A DNA stretch of 64,000 nucleotides from the NCBI RefSeq assembly GCF_902459465.1, contig NC_047068.1:11160001-11224000 (forward strand), given 5' to 3'. The DNA comes from Asterias rubens. Lineage: Eukaryota; Echinodermata; Asteroidea; Forcipulatida; Asteriidae. The translations under genes were made by a program, and so were the position numbers. The notes beneath the pieces are model-generated. The model was not told the DNA's origin, ran no database searches, and was given only the letters and a program-made list of their open reading frames with translations. This document shows, piece by piece, positions 1 to 12,700 of the stretch. How positions within the stretch are numbered: the first letter of the stretch is position 1; the number at the start of each line of letters is the position of its first letter.

Positions 1-440
1 AGAAAATATTGCTTAAAAAGTGTCTGCTAAGCAACAACAAGCAGGATACCAGTCTCAGATGCTACATGTGAAATGGTGTTTTAGCTGGTTACTTTTTTTG
101 TGGTATGTATATTTTTAAACTGCTTAGCTTGTTTTTTGTGCTTAAGCAGCTCTTTGACCTCTGGTGTGCTGACCATTTAAATTACCATCCAAAATATGTC
201 ACATGTACCGTTTGTGATTGATAACCTACTCATATTATTCTTGGCAAAAATTTGTAAAGCAATATTTTCTGCTTAAGGCATGTAAGGAGCTGTATAGAAC
301 TGGGCCCAATTTCATGGAGCTGAGGTGCTAAGCATAATAAAATAATTTGCTCCAGAATAAGGTTACCAGCCAAAACTGCCATTCCAAATGTATCATTTGT
401 GGCTGGTATCCTGTGTATTTGTAGGTAAAGCAGAACATTT
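1..440. repeat. GGGCCC-ended palindromic elements, two to three degraded copies
   Basis: Three adjoining pieces (about 1-165, 185-305, 300-440) share words with copies elsewhere in the window: 'tctgctaagca', 'gcaggataccag', 'gttaccagcc' and 'gctctatgaaattgggccc'. The two ends of the consensus are inverted copies of GGGCCCAATTTCATAGAGCT. They look like short non-autonomous DNA transposons or a SINE-like family; no coding capacity. Confidence 0.6.
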
Positions 441-510
441 CTAAGTAGTTTTCCCACATTGGTTGCCCCACATGGTTGTCCCACAAGGTTTTGTTTCTTT
501 ATGAAAGTGG

Positions 511-728
511 GCCCTGGGCCCAATTTCATAGCGCTGCTTAACGGTAAGCAAATTTACGTGCTTATTGTAGCAGAAAAATTGTTGCTTAAGCCTTAGCGTA
601 TTTCACAGGTTAGCAGAAACATTGGGCGGCCATATTGCGTGTTTACCGTGGATTTGCATTGTGACGTAATGAAATCGCACAGTAAGCAAAAAATCTGCCG
701 CTAAGCAGCGCTCTGAAATTGGGCCCTG
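511..728. repeat. GGGCCCAATTTCAT-ended element, variant 2
   Basis: The element begins 'gggcccaatttcatagcgct' and ends with its inverted form 'gcgctctgaaattgggccc'. The interior holds 'cttaacggtaagc' and 'acagtaagcaaaaaatctg', different from the commoner variant. It resembles the copy at 8574-8828. Confidence 0.6.
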
Positions 729-926
729 GTGTGTAGATTACTGTAGGAGTGATGCCTTCAAATGTTCTTCTCAATGTAACTTAGAGCTGGAGTTTGTGAT
801 TTTAATGAATGAAGTAACCAAAAACCAAAATTTGTGAACAGACACATCTCTAGTGTTTACATTTTTATTTTAGTTGGTGTCCTCTTTTAAAAACTTGTTC
901 GGCGCAATTTGTACTTACTTTAAGTT

Positions 927-1254
927 GAAGGTACTGGACATGTTTGGTAACTGTCAAAAGACCAGTAGGCCATTCTCACTTGTTGTATCCCAACTTATGC
1001 AGCAAAGTTGCAAGAGAATTATGAAAGAAAAAACACAATGTTGTGAACTTTGAGATGCCTAGTCAGGCATTTGAAGTCTTTCAATATTTGAGTGAGAACT
1101 AACCTCTGTCTCAAAAACTACATTACTGTAGAGGGAGCTATTTCTCACAATGTTTTATACTATCAATAGCTCTCCGTTGCTTGTTATATAATCAGTTTTT
1201 ATGCTAACAGTTATTTTGAGTCATTAAATCACCAATAGTGTTCAGTACCCTTAA
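927..1254 (+). mobile_element. TTAA-MITE copy, degraded
   Basis: Left end 'aaggtactggacatgtttgg' and right end 'ccaatagtgttcagtaccctt' are diverged forms of the family's terminal inverted repeats. The interior retains 'ctcacaatgttttatacta'. Confidence 0.65.
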
Positions 1255-1457
1255 GCAGCTGAACTTCCTAAATTGGGATATAATTCAACCCGGATTGGGA
1301 CACTTTTGGATATCAAAGTCTCCTTTTGGGGTTTAAAAATTAAGTCTTTATCCCTGAGGTTTTAACATCCCTCAAAGGAAACTTTGACAACAAAATGTTG
1401 ACATATATTCATGTGAGTGATGTGAATGTGCCTTGTAATTTGGATGGTTGTGTCAAA

Positions 1458-1844
1458 TTAAAGACACTGGATACTATTGGTAAATGTCAAAGACCAGCCT
1501 TCTCACTTGCTGTCTCTCAACATATACATAAAATAACAAACCTGTGAAAATTTGAGCTCGATTGGTCGTCGGAGTTGCGAGATAACTATGAAAGAAAAAA
1601 ACACCCTTGTAACATGAAGTTGTGTGCTTTCAGATGCTTGATTTCGAGACCTCAATTTCTAAACTTGAGGTCTCGAAATCCAATTCGTGGAAAATTACTA
1701 TTTTCTCGAAAACTACTCCACTTCAGAGGGAGTCGGTTCTCACAATGTTTTATACGACCAACCTCTCCCCATTACTCGTTACCAAGTAAGGTTTTATGCT
1801 AATAATTATTTTGAGTAATTACCAATAGTGTCCACTGCCTTTAA
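1458..1844 (+). mobile_element. TTAA-MITE copy, nearly full length
   Basis: About 385 bp bordered by TTAA on both sides. Ends are 'aagacactggatactattgg' and 'ccaatagtgtccactgcct'. The centre (about 1639-1683) is a hairpin whose arms read GATTTCGAGACCTCA and its complement. No transposase; non-autonomous. Confidence 0.85.
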
Positions 1845-1999
1845 AGTTTGTGTAAAACTGACATTGGTTGTAGAAAGGGTTGATACTCAACTAGTGATCT
1901 ATGTACAAATACAAAATAAAGACTTGAGCAGTATCTTAAGTCTAGGCTGCCCCATCTACCTATAGATATATTTCAATATCAATAAGGCTGAAACGTGTA

Positions 2000-2186
2000 A
2001 AGCCCAGTTCATACTTCCTGCGAATGCAAATGTGATATAAATGTTGACATCACATATTCACAATAAATATAGTTTGCAGCAGTTGAGTTGCGCTCAACTC
2101 TCTAGCAAATATCGCTGCGAAAACAGAGTTGTGACGTCAAATTCGCATCGCAGTCGCATTCGCAGGAAGTATGAACCAGGCTTTAC
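2000..2186. repeat. Palindromic 'TTCATACTTCCTGCGAATG' element
   Basis: The left end 'agcccagttcatacttcctg' is mirrored by 'caggaagtatgaaccaggct' at the right. The interior is rich in CG-containing words ('ttcgcatcgcagtcgcattc'). Related copies lie at 7612-7780 and 14281-14431. Probably a MITE. Confidence 0.65.
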
Positions 2187-2338
2187 TTGATTGACTTTTT
2201 TTGTTATTTGTTTCAGAAAAATCATAGAGTAACGAAAACTAACGACACCAACTGCTATAATTGCTGGTATTGGTTTTGTTTTGGTTTTCACCATGTGTTG
2301 TAATTTCACTCTCTTTTTGATTTATCAGAATGGTTCTG

Positions 2339-3030
2339 AACAGGAACCTTTATTGTATGTGGTTCTTACAAGTACTGTATGTGGTTCTTATTCTGGCCTA
2401 CTCTAGTCTTAATCAGGAAACTTAGTCTTAGAGCAGGCTTGTAGTAGCATCAAGAAGACAATAAAGTTCTTGGTCCCAAACAAGAACTTTGGTTGTAAAT
2501 GTATGTGGTTCTTACAAGAAGTGTATGTGGTTCTTACTCGAGCCTACTCTAGTCTTCATCAAGGAATTAGCAAAGGCTGGTAATTTTGAGAAGACAACAA
2601 ATATCTTGGTTCTAAACAAGAACTTAAATTGTAGGTGGTTTTTACATGAAGCGTATTGGTCTTACCATTAGCCTACTCCAGTCTTTATCAAGAATCTTAG
2701 AACAGGCTGTGGAAACACTGAGAAGACATTGTGGTCCTTGGTTTTAAACAAGAGCCTTAATTCTTACAAGAACTGTATTGGTCTTTATACAAGCTTACTT
2801 TTTAGTCTCATCAAGAAACTAGAACAGGCTTGTTTTAACCTTGAGAAGATACTACAGTTCTAATAAGAATTGCTATCGCTAAAAGTTCCTATGAAGAACT
2901 GCATCGGTCTTTACACAACTCTTTAGTCTTAATGAAGGAACTAGAACAGGCTCGTTGCATCTTTAAGAAAATAATACAGTTCTTTTAAGAACCGCTATCC
3001 TTAACAGTTCCTTTGAAGAAAGATAACTGT
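2339..3030. repeat. Degenerate tandem array, about 125-bp unit
   Basis: About five diverged units. Landmarks recur in order: 'gtggttcttac', 'ctagtcttnatcaaggaa', 'gaacaggct' and 'gagaagac'. The 'agtctt' landmark recurs every 120-145 bp (near 2405, 2549, 2671, 2801 and 2922). An old minisatellite. Confidence 0.7.
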
Positions 3031-3086
3031 AAGTCACACTCAAGGATAGTGAGATACCGACATATTGTTTTACAAAAAATAGTAGC

Positions 3087-3410
3087 TTTTTATATAGCGC
3101 TCATTTCCGTCACTCAGTGACGCTCAAGGCACTTCAAGATTCAGTATTTCCTGCAAGGTATGTGGGACTACTTTTGAGTTATGAGACCTACTCCTTTTAC
3201 ATAGCACCATGTAGTGGTTTAAAGGCAAAGGTGCTGTGGCGCAAAATTCTGCCAATCGAACCAGGATCACCGGGGTGAACCCCTTCTCTTTTCGCTACGT
3301 GCACTGGGTTCTTTTACGTTTGTTACACAACACAAGGGACCAATGGTTTTACGTCCCATCCCAAGGGCAAAGCAATCATTGTTAAGTGTTTTGCTCAAGG
3401 ACATACATGT
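3087..3410 (-). repeat. SINE-like repeat ('CTTCGGATGGGA' family)
   Basis: On the reverse strand it ends near 'gcgctatataaaaagc'. It holds 'aaagaacccagtgcacgt' and 'gcaccgtg/ttaaacc' words shared with 9955-10255 and 53070-53410. No open frame of note. Confidence 0.55.
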
Positions 3411-3419
3411 AAGTGTCAT

Positions 3420-4917
3420 GACACGCAACAAATGGTACAAATTTTCTTTATCGATGCACTTTTGTAATCAACCTTGCCGATGGACACTATCAAATGATGC
3501 AAAAATTGTTATCATTCATCATGAAACTGACAATAATATTGATTTGTTACCACCAATTTTTTACCGAAAGATTTGATTGGTTCAGATCAGTGACTCTAAG
3601 TTTAGTGTTTTGCATATGATGCATTACTTGTTTTATTGCAATGTTTAGAAATGTAGATGGTATATTAAGTTGATATCAAAATATTGTTTAGTTGGGGCAT
3701 TACCTTTATTAAAAATTTTAGTTTATTATTTCTGAATTAGGATTGGTCATAATGCTTCATCCGTTTGACCATTCTGGTGCAACCAGCTTGTGACTGTAAT
3801 TTTCTCCACAAAAGGTTACAACAGTCTTTGACCATGTGGACTTGTTAAATAGATTATGAAATACTTCTGTACATATATAATCACGTTTTCAAAGGCGATT
3901 TGATAACTCAAATATTATATGTTATACAAAATTTATATACATATTTGGGGGAGATGATTAAAGTCAGCACCATAAAGATTATTCGTTATTATGGTGTAAT
4001 TTATATTAATTTGTAGTGATTGTGTTTTATTTTTGGATTGTTTTATTGAAGTTGTATGAAATATTTCAAAATTATACTAAATATAGGTTTTTTTTACAAG
4101 GCTCAAATCTGTTACTCGGGAATACTAGTCAGTGGGGCATTTTTTCCATGCTCTCTGGTCAAGTATACAGTCTGCTGCCAAGCATATGTAGCGGACTGAA
4201 CTAAATCAATCCCAAGAACTATCTCTGCCCTCACAGTAGACTTGATTTCAAGTATGTGATCATGGTTATTTCTCTGCACCAGCGCACACCAAACTCCTCA
4301 CAGATTGGCCAATCCACAAGAGGGTGCTATTTCAGGCAATACATTAAAAAAAATGTAAAAAAATAAACCACGATCACAGGCATGGAATCAAATACTCTTC
4401 GCAGAAACTAATTTACCCCTGGGTAAAGGGAAGCAAGTGGCTCGCTCAATGACACAAGGTTCATTAACTGGGATTCAAACCCAACCCATGGATGAAACTG
4501 CTCAGTCACGACAAAGAACCCATCCCCACCCTTATTAACAAGACGAGTCAATCAAACACAGGCAAATTTATCTGAAACATTGCATTTATTCATCAATTGA
4601 GGTAATCTTTACCAATACAGACCTAAAATTTGTCCCAGCATTGTGAAGATGTTTATTCTACTCTCCAAAAAAAAAAAATAGAAAGTATTTCAGTCAATAA
4701 TTAATTGTCTTAACTGGGAAGGAACAACGATATGTCATACTGTAACATGATTTTAATTTTAAATAATAATAATTTTGACATTTGAATACAGTGTATGTGA
4801 TAGCTTTAATCCCTCTCTTCATTTTCTGGTGATTTCTAAAATTTACAGTGTGTTGTTATTAAAATAAGAGAGAAGTAACCCAACAAAACCTCATCCAATT
4901 TGTTCATTTTCTGTTGG
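3420..4917. other. No recognisable gene; AT-rich unique sequence
   Basis: Only short open frames without family resemblance. A stretch near 4430-4520 ('gggattcaaacccaaccc') may be a decayed tRNA-like repeat. Confidence 0.5.
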
Positions 4918-5113
4918 TTAAAGACACTGGACGCGTTTGGAAATTGTCAAAGACCAGTGGTTTCACTTGGTGTCTACCATCATTTCAGATTCAAACGTTT
5001 TGAAATCAAATTTTATCCAAAGCATATTACTTCGAAAGAATCCTTTTTTTCTAAAAAGTTTATACTATCAACAGCTTAAGTTTGTATGGTCATTTTTAAT
5101 TCCTTGAGTAATT
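4918..5113 (+). mobile_element. TTAA-MITE copy, truncated
   Basis: TTAA followed by 'agacactggacgcgtttgg' and 'ttgtcaaagaccagt', then a shortened, diverged interior ending near 'ttgagtaattaccc'. Confidence 0.6.
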
Positions 5114-5509
5114 ACCCACCTACAACCCTACCTTTGAACAAAATTGTTTTCATGGAAAACACTTTTTCTCAATATCTTCTGGGTAAAATGCTGATAACAA
5201 TTTAAATCAATTTTAACTATTTTGCATAATTAAACTATCAATTAAGTTAACTTTAAAAAAAAATCATTTATTTACAGCTGCAAAACCCTTCATAGCTTTT
5301 AGTCAACATTACTACTACAAATACATCTTGGCATAACTTTCTTTTTTTTAAAGTTTTGTTCTTTAAATGTTGTCTTTTTGCATCAATATTTAGATTTTAA
5401 AATGGGTGGAAAACATCAGGAAGTTTCTTTTACTCCAGATTTTTTCTTTTTTCAAACTACTGCCCCACTGGCTTTGTTCTATGACTGTAGAAAACAGGTC
5501 TGTTATTTA

Positions 5510-5892
5510 AAGGATTTGGTACTTTTTCCTAACACAAAACACAATGTCCACAGATTTACATTAAACTTACACAGTTTGAAGATAATGATAATACAAAGCT
5601 TCCTTTAAAATATTAGTTGCTGAGGTGCTGTAGTTTTTGAGAAATAAGTAAAACAATGCCATGAAAATACATTTTTAAAAGCTAGAATAATTTTTGTCTC
5701 ATGATCAGTGAAACAAAAATTATTTTCATGACATTGTTTTACTCATTTCTCAAAAACTACAGCACTTCAGCACGTACTATTTTCAGGGAAGCAGCAGGTT
5801 TCTACTATCATTATCTTCAAACTGTGTAAGGTTAGTGTAAATCTGTAGACATTGTGTTTTTCGTTCTACGAAAAGTACATAGACCCTTTAAT
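5510..5892. mobile_element. Foldback element, 'ACTTTTTGTAACACAAAA' family
   Basis: The two halves are long inverted copies: 'aaaacacaatgtccacagat', 'cacagtttgaagataatgat' and 'ctgtagtttttgagaaat' on the left recur as complements on the right. The spacer is about 30 bp near 5700. Relatives lie at 12259-12601, 47935-48095 and 62891-63055. Confidence 0.8.
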
Positions 5893-6445
5893 CTATCTAT
5901 TGGAAAATAAGTGCACCACATAACAGAATTTAAAATTTAGAGTCCCTCAGCTTAAAACAAAATTCCTCTGAATAATGAGAAATAAAAAGGATATAATCTT
6001 GTATGAATACGTCATTTCTGCACAATACTGAGTTGAACTTTACACACACAGCAGCACTCTTTACTGTAGTCCTAAATTTAAAAAAAATCCCCAAACTAAA
6101 ACAAACGACATCTACAAATCTTTTTGGAGAGTTGTCTAATTTCTCTAAGCACTTAAACAAAGACGTAAACAAATTTTCAAACAATCAGCATGGCAAAATT
6201 ACGATTGTCTTGAAAATAATGGACGACTGGTCTATTTAGCCAGGTCGCTAACTTCTTGGTAAATTTTGGCATAACTAGGTAAAGAAACATTTATCAATCA
6301 TTAAGATAATGTTGACATTACTTCTGCAATGTCACAACTCAGTGCAATGTTTTACCATCTATTGGTTGGAACCAGAGCATATGAGATTATTTGCCCGCAG
6401 ATTTTTGCTCCGCATTTGTTTTCACATGAAGTTCGAACTTGAATC
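5893..6445. other. No recognisable gene
   Basis: Overlapping short open frames on both strands lack family resemblance and splice context. Confidence 0.45.
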
Positions 6446-6640
6446 AAATTTCATAGAGTCACTTAAGCCGAAAATGTTGCTTAAAAATTGTCTGCTAAGC
6501 AGAAATAAGCAGAATACCAGTCACAATTTGTACATGTGACATGATAGTTTGGCTGGTAACCTAATTCTGGTAAGATGATAATTTTGTTGTGCTAAGCTAC
6601 TTTTTGCGCTTAGGCAGCTCTATGAAATTGTACCAAGACC
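6446..6640. repeat. GGGCCC-type element, common variant
   Basis: Contains 'ttgcttaaaaattgtctgctaagcagaaataagcagaataccag', split here only for naming: the words 'tctgctaagcag' and 'gcagaataccag' match 58072-58254. It ends 'gcagctctatgaaattg'. Confidence 0.6.
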
Positions 6641-7611
6641 TAGTGCTGTCAAATTCATACCTTAGAACTTAATCCTCATAAAAAGGAAAGTTTTCATGTT
6701 TTACTTTTAAAGGGTACATTTTTGCCAATCCGCTTTATACATGTTGTGGTACTCAAGGCTTCTCAAACAAAATGGAGTCACTAATTGAATACAAAGAAAA
6801 GTCTATACATTTTGTCCTATGACGAAGCACCCCAAATGACACCAAATCCTCAATTTATGAAAATAGACTTCCAAATTCGTTTTGAAATATTGCACCACCA
6901 CCATTTTAAATCAACCTGATCAACTACACTGGAAGACTTATTAAGTAGTTAGTAAATTTAAGTGAGTACAAATGCTGACCTCTGTGTAGGCTTTAATAGC
7001 GTTTTCAGGCTTATTTATTTAAAATGATGTTACTTGTGTTTTTTCTTAGGGCAAATAAAAGAAACAGAAACAAATATACAAATTTGACAAATAATCATGC
7101 CTGCTCATGATACAAAGTTTGATACAGCTAGGGTAGAGATCTGCTGGAAAACACACATTGGTTTTAATCTTGAAGATTACTTTAAAAAAAAAATCCTGAG
7201 AAATTTTACCTTTATGGTGATCCCCCCCCCAAAAAAAAGTTGGTTTACCTTTTAAAAAAAAACTCTTCTTTATCCCCAAAAGAGAGTAACCGGGTATAAA
7301 GTTTTTGGGAAAAAATTCGGCAGGTTTAGTAGCTCAACATTTTTACTGGACCAGAATCATTTCTCAAATGAGAAATACTCGTCTACTGAGATTTAAGTAT
7401 AAACTGTTTATATTTTAACAAGCGCTGTAGTAGATTTAACTCACTCTTACAGCAAAATATACTTCGATACTCAACAGAATTGAAAGAAATTTATCAGACC
7501 TAAAAAGTCAACATTTGAACATCATTTTGTTAAATGTTAAATTTGCATCAGGATTACAGATAATAATTCAGTTGAAAACACAAGACTACTTGATTTGTTT
7601 GGTTGTGTCTT
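6641..7611. other. No recognisable gene; AT-rich
   Basis: Contains homopolymer runs near 7185-7265 (A, C and A tracts). Nothing else supported. Confidence 0.5.
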
Positions 7612-7780
7612 AAGCCTGCTTCATAATTCCTGCGAATGCGAATGCGATGCGAATTTGAAGTGAATTTGGCATCACAACTCTGTTTTCCCTGCGATATTCG
7701 CAGTGCTGCGAATTATTCGTTGCGAACTTATGACGTTAACATTCGCATCGCATTCGCAGGAAGTATGAACCGGGCTTCAG
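7612..7780. repeat. Palindromic 'TTCATACTTCCTGCGAATG' element
   Basis: Starts 'aagcctgcttcataattcctg' (one base lost from the family word) and ends with the inverted 'caggaagtatgaaccgggctt'. The arms contain 'gcgaatgcgaatgcgatgcg'. Confidence 0.7.
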
Positions 7781-8573
7781 TCCGGTGGTCCAAAGTTTGC
7801 CCTTAACTTTTTCAACGCCTGGCCAGCGGGACCAGTTAGCTTGTCATTTCACTGGTCCCCTACCTTTTTTCACGAGTCCATAATTCACATGCTTTTCAAC
7901 ACTGAATTAGCCGAACCAATACGAGAGAATTTCTGCTAGTCTTTGGCTGTTTTAACTGGCATTTGGCCAGTGAACCACTGTTGAGAGAGAAGGCTGTGGT
8001 CTAGTGTAAATGTTGAAGCCCTGAGGTACGATTGATTGGCAATAATGTCTAACTCTTCACTCACTTAATTTATGACACTTTTTACAGGTTGATCTGTGGA
8101 ATAAACGAATGTACTCAATTACAAAATCATTGATGTACACTAATCTTTCTGAGTATAATCACACCATAGAGTATACTAATTACAAAAAATAAATTGGAAT
8201 CTATTTTGCATTATCGTGTTGAAGGTAGGGTTGGCGTTTCGTTTTTGTCAACGTAACGCTGATTTAAAGGTAATACCATCCACAAGGAACAAGTTCGGGT
8301 AGCGACTGGATTTAACTAGACTACACTAGAATAACCAGAAATCAGAGCACAGTAAGATTGAATATTTTGAACCATTCACTGGAGGATGGTTGACTTTATA
8401 GGTCAATTCGAGAGCTACGTCACGGCTTCTGATCAAGTCTAGTCTCTCACCCAAACATGCTCAATGATACAATAAAAGTCACATGTGAAAGTTTCAGTTG
8501 AATTCAGTGTCTGCTTATTGAGAGTACAGCAACAACTATCACAGTATTTTCATCAAGAACTTCAAATCCATCC
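7781..8573. other. No recognisable gene
   Basis: Unique-looking sequence; no exon-like conserved reading frame seen. Confidence 0.45.
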
Positions 8574-8828
8574 CGGACCCAATTTCATGGCTCTGCTTAC
8601 CGTAAGCACAGAATCGGCACTTACGGAAGCAGGGATGTCTGTGCTTAGGTCAAGCGTATTTCACGGGTATGCGGTGAATTTCGGCTTCTGCCCGTGCATA
8701 CTCCACGTAACTAAGCATTCTACGCTTACAAGGCTAGCGCAGAAATCAGACACTAGCACATCAAGCGGGGAATCGTGATTGTATGCGCAGAATTCTATGC
8801 TTAGCAGAGCCAGTAAATTGGGCCCAGG
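8574..8828. repeat. GGGCCC-ended element, variant 2
   Basis: Begins 'cggacccaatttcatggctc' and ends 'gagccagtaaattgggccca'. 'cttaccgtaagcac' matches the variant at 511-728. The open frames across it belong to the repeat. Confidence 0.65.
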
Positions 8829-9324
8829 TTTAGTGACCTGAAAGCGGGTCGCATCTCTGGCTGTATAGACCTTTGTCATGATGCCTCCATCTTGATCATG
8901 TTCCACATATCAAATAACAATAATGTATGCTAATAATCATTTTGCAAATAGGAACCAGACTATTTTGTTCTTCCAGCCTCGGTTTGGTTACAATGATATC
9001 AATGGGGGAAATTCAAGATGGCTGTACCATGATAAAGGTTTATTGAGGTCCACTTTCAACAAGCATCACAGAAATGTCAAACAGTCGCTTGTAGGCTACC
9101 ATTGGAGATTCAAAATTTGTAACATACTTTTATTGATTGCTAATCACCGGGAGCACTTCAGATGCAATAGTTTCACAGGATGCTTCCTACTATATCCATC
9201 TTTATAATAAGTAGGCTTTCAGATAGAGTTACACAATTTCTTTAATTTCTTTTACAAACTGTTTCTATTTGAACAATCAGAAAAGAAGATAGATTGCTTT
9301 GACCTCTCATATTAACCTTGCTTT

Positions 9325-9535
9325 AATAGACGATGTGACCTGTGACATCACATGTTTACAAAAGAGCCACCAAGCCTGGACTTCCTGCAGTCACGATTTG
9401 TACACAGCTCAATGGACGAAAACATCAAATCTTATATTTTATGGAGATTGCACTGTCCAATTCTTATCAACTTTTGGTATGATGAAAAAGGGCACATCTC
9501 AGAACTTGTCTAGCTTTTACTTTCATAACTCTTGG
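9325..9535 (+). repeat. Dispersed repeat shared with 59215-59430 (inverted)
   Basis: 'catcacatgtttacaaaa', 'agcctggacttcctgca', 'gtacacagctca' and 'gggcacatctcagaact' occur in the same order as on the reverse strand at 59215-59430. The 134-codon open frame here (9299-9703) lies mainly on this repeat and is not supported as a gene. Confidence 0.6.
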
Positions 9536-9792
9536 ATTTATGTGGAAACTATGACACAAAATGTTAACTTTCCCATATTACCAGTACAGTATCTTGCCTG
9601 CCAGACTAGCCAAAGAATGTACAAGGTCACACTTATTGTAAACAAAGGTCACATGGTCTATGCAGATGAGGTTCTTTCTACTTACATTACCAAAGTAAGA
9701 TGAATTATCCATGATTGTTGTGGCCACTGTAATGTTTCCGATCCATTTATTTGCGAATCGTTTGTCTTGTCCCCCTCTCTCCCCCTCACTCC

Positions 9793-12700
9793 TTAAGACT
9801 TTTGCAGACTCAGACTTGTGAAGCTGTTGAGTATCTCCTCAATTTGATCCACCTGTTCAAAGACAAATATTACACACACAAAATCAACTTGGTTCAAATT
9901 TTACATGGTCGTGACACTTGTGTCCTTAACATGCTTTAATCCGGAGACTTAACCATTGCTTCGACCTTCGGATTGGGCGTAAAGCCGTATGTTGTGTAAC
10001 GCACATAAAAGAACCCAGTGAACTAACTTATCGAAAAGAGAAGGGGGTTTGCTCATGGAGCCTGATGGTGGCTGCTAATTGCGCCGGAGCACCTTGTAAA
10101 CCCTTATAAGATGCTGCATAATTGGGTCTCAGAATTCAAAACTTCAATAACCTATCTTTCTTTAACAGTGTACATACTCAGCGCCTTGAGTACCTTGTTA
10201 GTAGATAGGTGCGCTATATAACACTGATATTATTATAATTATTATTATTACATCATAGGACTGTTGTCATTAGACTTTTTTATTTATGGTGGACACTATA
10301 GAAGTGCAGTGTTTGCTGTGGGTGTATGCAGACAAATTTACCCAAACCAATAGTGTCATAGTATATTGTGTCCAGCATACCTCCTAATGGCTTATGAAGA
10401 CGAATTTGATATTGATGCAAAGATTCCTCTAAGTACTTAACTTTTATTTCTAATTCATTTTGTTTCTATCATTAATCCCTTTGTCTACTTTGTATAACGC
10501 TATATAGCGTTATATATTTAGGCTTAATGTTGCCTTTATTCCTCAATTCTAAAATTGGAGCTGCCTGTCTCCCCGTCTTCTTTGTTTATCCATGATTTAA
10601 CCTTTGTGTATTAATCTACCGTAACAGTTTTTATTTCTTTGTTCTTCAATTAAGTGCTGGTTATCCTGTTTTGTTTTGTATTGTTGTAACCGGCACATCC
10701 ATCAAAAACAAGCCTTGGCTTTTTAGGATGATGCCTCCATAATATGCAGATGTGGAAAGACATGTTCTATTGATGGATCGATTGATTGTAAACTGGGTGT
10801 TTGAGATGGGTATAGGTGCTTTGAATGGGTGCTACATTTGGGTGTATTTAGTCATAAATATTATTGGTCATACCTGGTCATTGGTTGCCGATTCTTGCAC
10901 TTGTAATGTGAGTTGATCCAGACGCTGAATATGTTCTGCTAAACCAATGCTCGTCATGTATACCTTCAACATGGAGACGAGCTGCAAAAGGAGAAAATGT
11001 TGATCAGTTAACGAAATATATCTGTGCTTTGTTTGTTTGTTTAAATTCTGTTCTTTTTGGTGGCCTCATTTTATTCATTTGTGCGCAAGGCGTTTGCCAT
11101 GTGAGGTGTCCTGGATTGAGGAAAAATAGATGACAGAGAAACACATTGCGCCACATTAGATGGTGCTATGTAAAAGGGAGCTGTACAACGTTTGTACAAC
11201 AAGGTGTTTTTTAATCATTTTCTTGCAACTTTGATGACCAATTGAGCCCAATTTTGCACAGGTTTGTTTTTTGATGCATATGTTGGGATACACCAAGTGG
11301 GAATACTGCCGTCGATTTCACAAAACTCTTCCTACCTTAAAGGCAGTGGACACTATTGGTAATTGTCAAAGACTAGCCCTCACAGTTGGTGTATCTCAAC
11401 ATATGCATAAATCCTGTGAAAATTTGAGCTCAGTCGGTCATCGAACTAGCGAGATAATAATGAAAGAAAAAAACACCCTAGTCACATGAAGTTGTGTGCG
11501 TTTAGATGGTTGATCTCGAGACCTCAAGTTCTAAATCTGAGGTCTTGAAATCAAATTCGTGGAAAATTACTTCTTTCTCGAAAACTATGGCACTTCAGAG
11601 GGAGCTGTTTCTCACAATGTTTTATACCATCAACCTCTCCCCATTACTCGTAACCAAGTAAGGTTTTATGCTAATAATTATTTTGAGTAACTACCAATAG
11701 TGTCCACTGCCTTTAAGACTAATCTTAGGACTTAAGACGAGTCCCAACCCTGCACTGTAGCATGCAGACCTTAAGATTAATCCTAAGTTAGGAAGAGTTA
11801 CTCGTCCTAACTCGAGATAAGACGAGTCCTAACTCTTTGTGAAATCGACGGCTGGTCTTTTAAATTACCAAACATGTCCAGTGCCTTTAACCAAAAAGGG
11901 AAATAAGGTTCAAATGTCAACTTTGAGTTTGATAAATGTCATTCAATTCCTTCTAGTAATAAAGCATACCAATCAGACAGATGGCAACAGTCTTCACTTT
12001 GAGCTTGTTTGTTCAAAAAACAATTTACACTAATTACCTTTATCTAGGAAGTGTTGTTTTCTTAAATTGATTTTTGTCAACATTTCGGCCCAGTAAAAGC
12101 TTTGATCTATAAGCCTTGAAAATGTTCTCCCTAAATTTAAGCTCATGGTGTGAATGACAGGGCCACAGAGATATGGTTGCGGTCGCACCCAGCTTGTTCA
12201 GTCCCAGACAGCATTTTAATTGAGTCTACTTCAAGAAGTGAGAATCAGGGCTCGCCCTTAAAGGGTCGGGGTACTTTTTGTAAGACACAAAACTCAATGT
12301 CCACAGATTCACTTTAAACTAACACGCTTTAAAGATAATGTTGGTAGAAAGCTTCTCTTAAAATATTACTTACTGAGGTGTTGAAACATTTGAATAATTA
12401 GTAAAACAAGTCATGAAAACTATTTTAGCATGTAAATTGTTTTTTTGTGACATTGTCTTACTCATTTCTCAAAAACTAAAGCACCCCAGCTAGTAATATT
12501 TAAGGTAAGCTTTCTACTATCATTATCCTAAAGTGGTGTAAACTTAATGTAAATCTGTGGAAATTGTGTTTTGTGTAACAAAAAGTAGCCAAATCCTTTA
12601 AACCCAGAATTCATAGGCCCGGTTGGCTACAGTATTACAAAATAGCTTAGGAGCAAGGCCTGCGGAGAACCTACCTGTAATACTTCACGCTGTAGCTGCA

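Noticed and set aside
8485-8906. Two overlapping frames on opposite strands
   Set aside because: Both run through a palindromic GGGCCC-ended element.
9299-9703. 134-codon frame as a gene
   Set aside because: Most of it overlaps a dispersed repeat also found inverted at 59215-59430 with frame-breaking differences.
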